A stretch of 64,000 nt of DNA from Alicyclobacillus acidocaldarius subsp. acidocaldarius Tc-4-1 (GTDB lineage: Bacteria; Bacillota; Bacilli; Alicyclobacillales; Alicyclobacillaceae): positions 2,195,572-2,259,571 of the forward strand of contig NC_017167.1 in assembly GCF_000219875.1 (NCBI RefSeq). The letters run 5' to 3'. Under the pieces are notes generated by a model. It was not told the DNA's origin and did no database searches. It saw nothing but the letters and a program-made list of their open reading frames with translations. The position numbers and the translations under genes were made by a program. Positions 61,737-64,000 of the stretch are shown in pieces (within the stretch, counting starts at the first letter, position 1; each line of letters begins with the position of its first letter).

Positions 61737-62801
61737 ATGAAATTCCCGAATGCCGTGAGGCTTCTGCGCGAGATGGCCGGGCTCAGTCGATCCGAACTCG
61801 CCCGACGCGCAGGGATCACGCCACAAGCATTGGGCCTCATTGAACAGGGGAAAGTGAGTCCTTCGACGCACGTCGCCTTACGCCTGGCCAAAGCGCTCGG
61901 CACCACGGTGGAGTCGCTTTTTGATCCGGAACAAAAGGCGGCGCACCACGCTGGCGCGGGTAGCTTGCGCACAGAACGCGTGGCGCTCGCGGAAATTGCG
62001 GGCGTGCGCGTGGCGAGATCGCTCGAGGACTCGGCTCAACCTGTTCCTTCCGACGGCCTACGCGACGAGAGTGGATGCACGGACTGGATCACGACGTTCG
62101 ACGGTTGGATGGCGCGCGTCTTTCTGTCGGGATGTGACCCAGCGCTCTCGCTGCTGGCCGCCTGGGTGAATCGCCGATGCCGCGCGTGCGAAGCGGTCCA
62201 CTTTCTCTCGACCAACGAGGGCGCGATGGCGGAACTTAAGCTAGGGCAGACGCACATTGCGAGCGTCCACGGGACGAGCGACGCCGTCCGCTCGCTCGCG
62301 AAAGGAAAGGATTGGGTCATTGTACCGTTGGCGCAATGGCGCATGGGCTGGATAGTCCCTCGTCACAATCCCAAGCGCTGGATGGTGGAGACTGGGTTTC
62401 GGGAGGCGCGTCCGCGCATCGTCAACCGCCCCCGCGGAGCCGGTGCCCGCGCGCTGGTGGACGAGGCACTTCGTCGAGAGGGCGTTTCTCCGGATGATAT
62501 CTGCGGCTATGACGTGGTGGCGAAGACGCACCATGAGGTAGTGCGGGCGGTGGCGTTTGGCGGCGCAGATGTCGGCATCGCGCACGAGGCCGCCGCGACG
62601 CCCGAAGTCGCCTTTCTGCCCATTCGCGAAGAAATCACCTGGCTCGTCGTTCCGCGCGCCAACCTCCATCATCCTGGCGTGCAGCAGGTGCTCGATGTAC
62701 TGCAGTCGGATCGGTTCCGCCGCGATCTCTCGGCCTTTGGCCCGTACGACGTCTCCGTGACGGGCGCCCGAATGAGTGTACTGTCGAAACGCGGGACCTA
62801 G
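61737..62801 (+). CDS. XRE-family regulator with a C-terminal PBP-like ligand-binding domain
   Basis: 354 residues. HTH at 1-65 (LLREMAGLSRSELARRAGIT, then PQALGLIEQGKVSPSTHVAL). From about residue 100 a periplasmic-binding-protein-like domain: FLSGCDPALSLLAAW, GTSDAV, RPRIVNRPRGAGARALVDEA, GADVGIAHEAAA. This resembles the domain following ModE- or MoeA-type proteins that senses molybdate-related ligands. ATG at 61737; eleven bases before the transporter gene, so the regulator probably senses the imported oxyanion. Confidence 0.82.
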   Translation: MKFPNAVRLLREMAGLSRSELARRAGITPQALGLIEQGKVSPSTHVALRLAKALGTTVESLFDPEQKAAHHAGAGSLRTERVALAEIAGVRVARSLEDSAQPVPSDGLRDESGCTDWITTFDGWMARVFLSGCDPALSLLAAWVNRRCRACEAVHFLSTNEGAMAELKLGQTHIASVHGTSDAVRSLAKGKDWVIVPLAQWRMGWIVPRHNPKRWMVETGFREARPRIVNRPRGAGARALVDEALRREGVSPDDICGYDVVAKTHHEVVRAVAFGGADVGIAHEAAATPEVAFLPIREEITWLVVPRANLHHPGVQQVLDVLQSDRFRRDLSAFGPYDVSVTGARMSVLSKRGT

Positions 62802-62811
62802 GGGGATGGAT

Positions 62812-63837
62812 ATGAGGATGTCGATGCGTTCCACCGTGAGCGGCGCCATGGCCGCTCTGATGCTCCTGGCCACAGGTTGTGGCACGTCCACGACCGCTGA
62901 GAATACCGCCGGCGGAGCCGCCTCCGCAGCGCCATCAAAGCCGGTGCCGTTATCCGTGTTTTACGCGGGCTCCATGACGCACGTGATGGAACAGGTGATT
63001 CGACCGCGGGTGGACCAGGCGCTGCACATTGACTTTCAAGGCGAAGGGGCTGGCTCGGCAGAACTGGCCCATATGATCACGTCCAAACTGGCGAACCCAG
63101 ACGTGTTCATCAGCGCCTCTCCTGCTGTCGACGTGAACGATCTCATGGGCGCGTCCAACGGCAACGCCGCGCGCTGGTACGCGACCCTTGCGACCGACGA
63201 GTTGGTCATTGCGTATTCGCCGAAGAGCAAGGAGGCAGGCGAGTTCAAACTCGCGGCGGAAGGCAAAGTGCCTTGGTACAAGGTGCTGGAGATGCCCGGC
63301 GTTCGCTTTGGGCGCACGGATCCCAAACTGGACCCGAAGGGCGCCAACACCATTCTCATGATGAAGCTGGCGGAGACGTACTACCACCAGCCGAACCTGG
63401 AGAAAACCATTCTCGGCAGCGACGAAAACCCGGCTCAGGTGTTCCCGGAAGAAGATCTCATCGCGCAACTGACCAGCGGACAGATGGACGCCGTGATCGC
63501 GTACAAACACGAGGCCATCGAGTGGCATGTGCCGTACATCACCCTGCCAAGCGCTATCAACTTGGGCGATCCGGCCCTGGCCAAAGACTACGCCAAGGTC
63601 TCGTGGACGCCCGATGGCGGCGGAAAGACGGTGAAAGGTGCGCCCATTCTTTTCACCATCACTGTACTCACCCATGCCCCACACCCCGAGCAGGCAGCCG
63701 CGTTCGTGCGATATATGACGGTGGGACCAGGCCATCAGATCTTGATGCAGGACGGCTTCACCCCAACACCCATCCGGTTCTACGGCGACCTGCGAAGCGT
63801 GCCGGCCAGCCTGCGAGCCATCGAGGAGCACTCGTGA
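62812..63837 (+). CDS. Molybdate/tungstate ABC transporter binding lipoprotein (WtpA/ModA-like)
   Basis: 341 residues. Lipoprotein signal with LLATGCG (Cys near 22), then SVFYAGSMTHVMEQVIRPRV and DFQGEGAGSAELAHMITSKL, PDVFISASPAVDVNDL and FGRTDPKLDPKGANTILMMK, the pattern of WtpA-type tungstate/molybdate binding proteins. It delivers the oxyanion to the permease encoded next. ATG at 62812, with AGGGGG seven bases upstream. Confidence 0.88.
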   Translation: MRMSMRSTVSGAMAALMLLATGCGTSTTAENTAGGAASAAPSKPVPLSVFYAGSMTHVMEQVIRPRVDQALHIDFQGEGAGSAELAHMITSKLANPDVFISASPAVDVNDLMGASNGNAARWYATLATDELVIAYSPKSKEAGEFKLAAEGKVPWYKVLEMPGVRFGRTDPKLDPKGANTILMMKLAETYYHQPNLEKTILGSDENPAQVFPEEDLIAQLTSGQMDAVIAYKHEAIEWHVPYITLPSAINLGDPALAKDYAKVSWTPDGGGKTVKGAPILFTITVLTHAPHPEQAAAFVRYMTVGPGHQILMQDGFTPTPIRFYGDLRSVPASLRAIEEHS

Positions 63838-63841
63838 GCCG

Positions 63842-64000
63842 ATGTTGCGGAGCCTGAGAACGTCTGCGCTGTACGCCGCGGGTGCCGTGTCCGTGGCGTA
63901 CGCGCTCTGGCCCATCATACGGCTCGCCGCCGACGCACCTCCCGACGCTATTGTCCAGGCGTGGCGCCAGCCGGAACTGCTGCAGGCCGCGGCCACGTCC
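63842..64000 (+). CDS. ABC transporter permease, N-terminal fragment (WtpB/ModB-like)
   Basis: 53 codons up to the window end, starting ATG 63842, four bases after the binding-protein stop. One hydrophobic helix (SALYAAGAVSVAYALWPIIR) is seen. Position after a WtpA-like gene makes a molybdate/tungstate permease likely, but the diagnostic EAA loop lies outside the window. Confidence 0.75.
   Translation, partial: MLRSLRTSALYAAGAVSVAYALWPIIRLAADAPPDAIVQAWRQPELLQAAATS

Overview
The window looks like chromosomal DNA of a thermo-acidophilic, endospore-forming Firmicute, most likely Alicyclobacillus (A. acidocaldarius or a close relative). This is inferred from the high GC content, strong AGGAGG-type ribosome binding sites with many GTG/TTG starts, T-box and M-box leaders, a ytxC-thrS gene pair and an alpha/beta spore protein, a secreted peptidase of the acid-active G1 family, and metabolism typical of the genus. 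No phage island, insertion sequence, CRISPR array or rRNA operon was seen.

Layout. 1-1.5 kb (minus): start of thrS behind a T-box leader, and ytxC. 1.5-9.8 kb (minus): M3 oligopeptidase, aldose epimerase, xylulokinase and xylose isomerase behind a XylR-type operator, an MFS transporter and a phosphoesterase. 10-14.4 kb: tRNA-Val, a heme-oxygenase-like iron enzyme, a thioesterase, a holin-like protein, a short-chain dehydrogenase, a lipoprotein and a uracil/xanthine permease. 14.4-19.4 kb: small ORFs, then two NRAMP-related transporters; the first sits behind an M-box (Mg2+) riboswitch and is followed by a 59-aa membrane protein. 19.4-24.6 kb: tRNA-Leu, a three-gene operon headed by a CAAX-protease/GrpB fusion, a cold-shock gene with an apparent leader terminator, and the G1 peptidase. 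24.8-33.1 kb: aldo/keto reductases, ArsB, ThuA, a sodium:solute symporter with a small membrane partner, a sugar isomerase, PCD and Nudix enzymes. 33.3-33.7 kb: a four-tRNA operon (Ala, Phe, Gly, Cys). 33.8-43.7 kb: PepSY protein, SAM decarboxylase with a structured leader, rhomboid, glycosyltransferase, MacAB-like exporter, CBS protein, spore protein, citrate synthase and MntP. 43.6-54.7 kb (minus): a folC-like gene with a frameshift, then the branched-chain amino-acid operon ilvE-ilvD-ilvB-ilvN-ilvC-leuB-leuC-leuD, which lacks leuA. 54.7-61.6 kb (minus): homoserine dehydrogenase, and a LacI-regulated sugar ABC transporter operon ending in a PfkB kinase, with one permease frameshifted. 61.7-64 kb (plus): a molybdate/tungstate ABC transporter behind an XRE regulator that carries a ligand-binding domain.

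How it works together. Several units are complete pathways under visible control: xylose entry to the pentose phosphate pathway (XylR operator), sugar ABC uptake and phosphorylation (LacI plus a cre-like site), BCAA synthesis from one strong promoter with a structured leader, and Mg2+ homeostasis (M-box plus NRAMP-like carrier). The most interesting signals are RNA-level: the M-box leader with an overlapping upstream ORF, a terminator in the cold-shock leader, and a multi-stem leader before the SAM decarboxylase gene. Two frameshifts lie in short C/G runs and may be sequencing errors.
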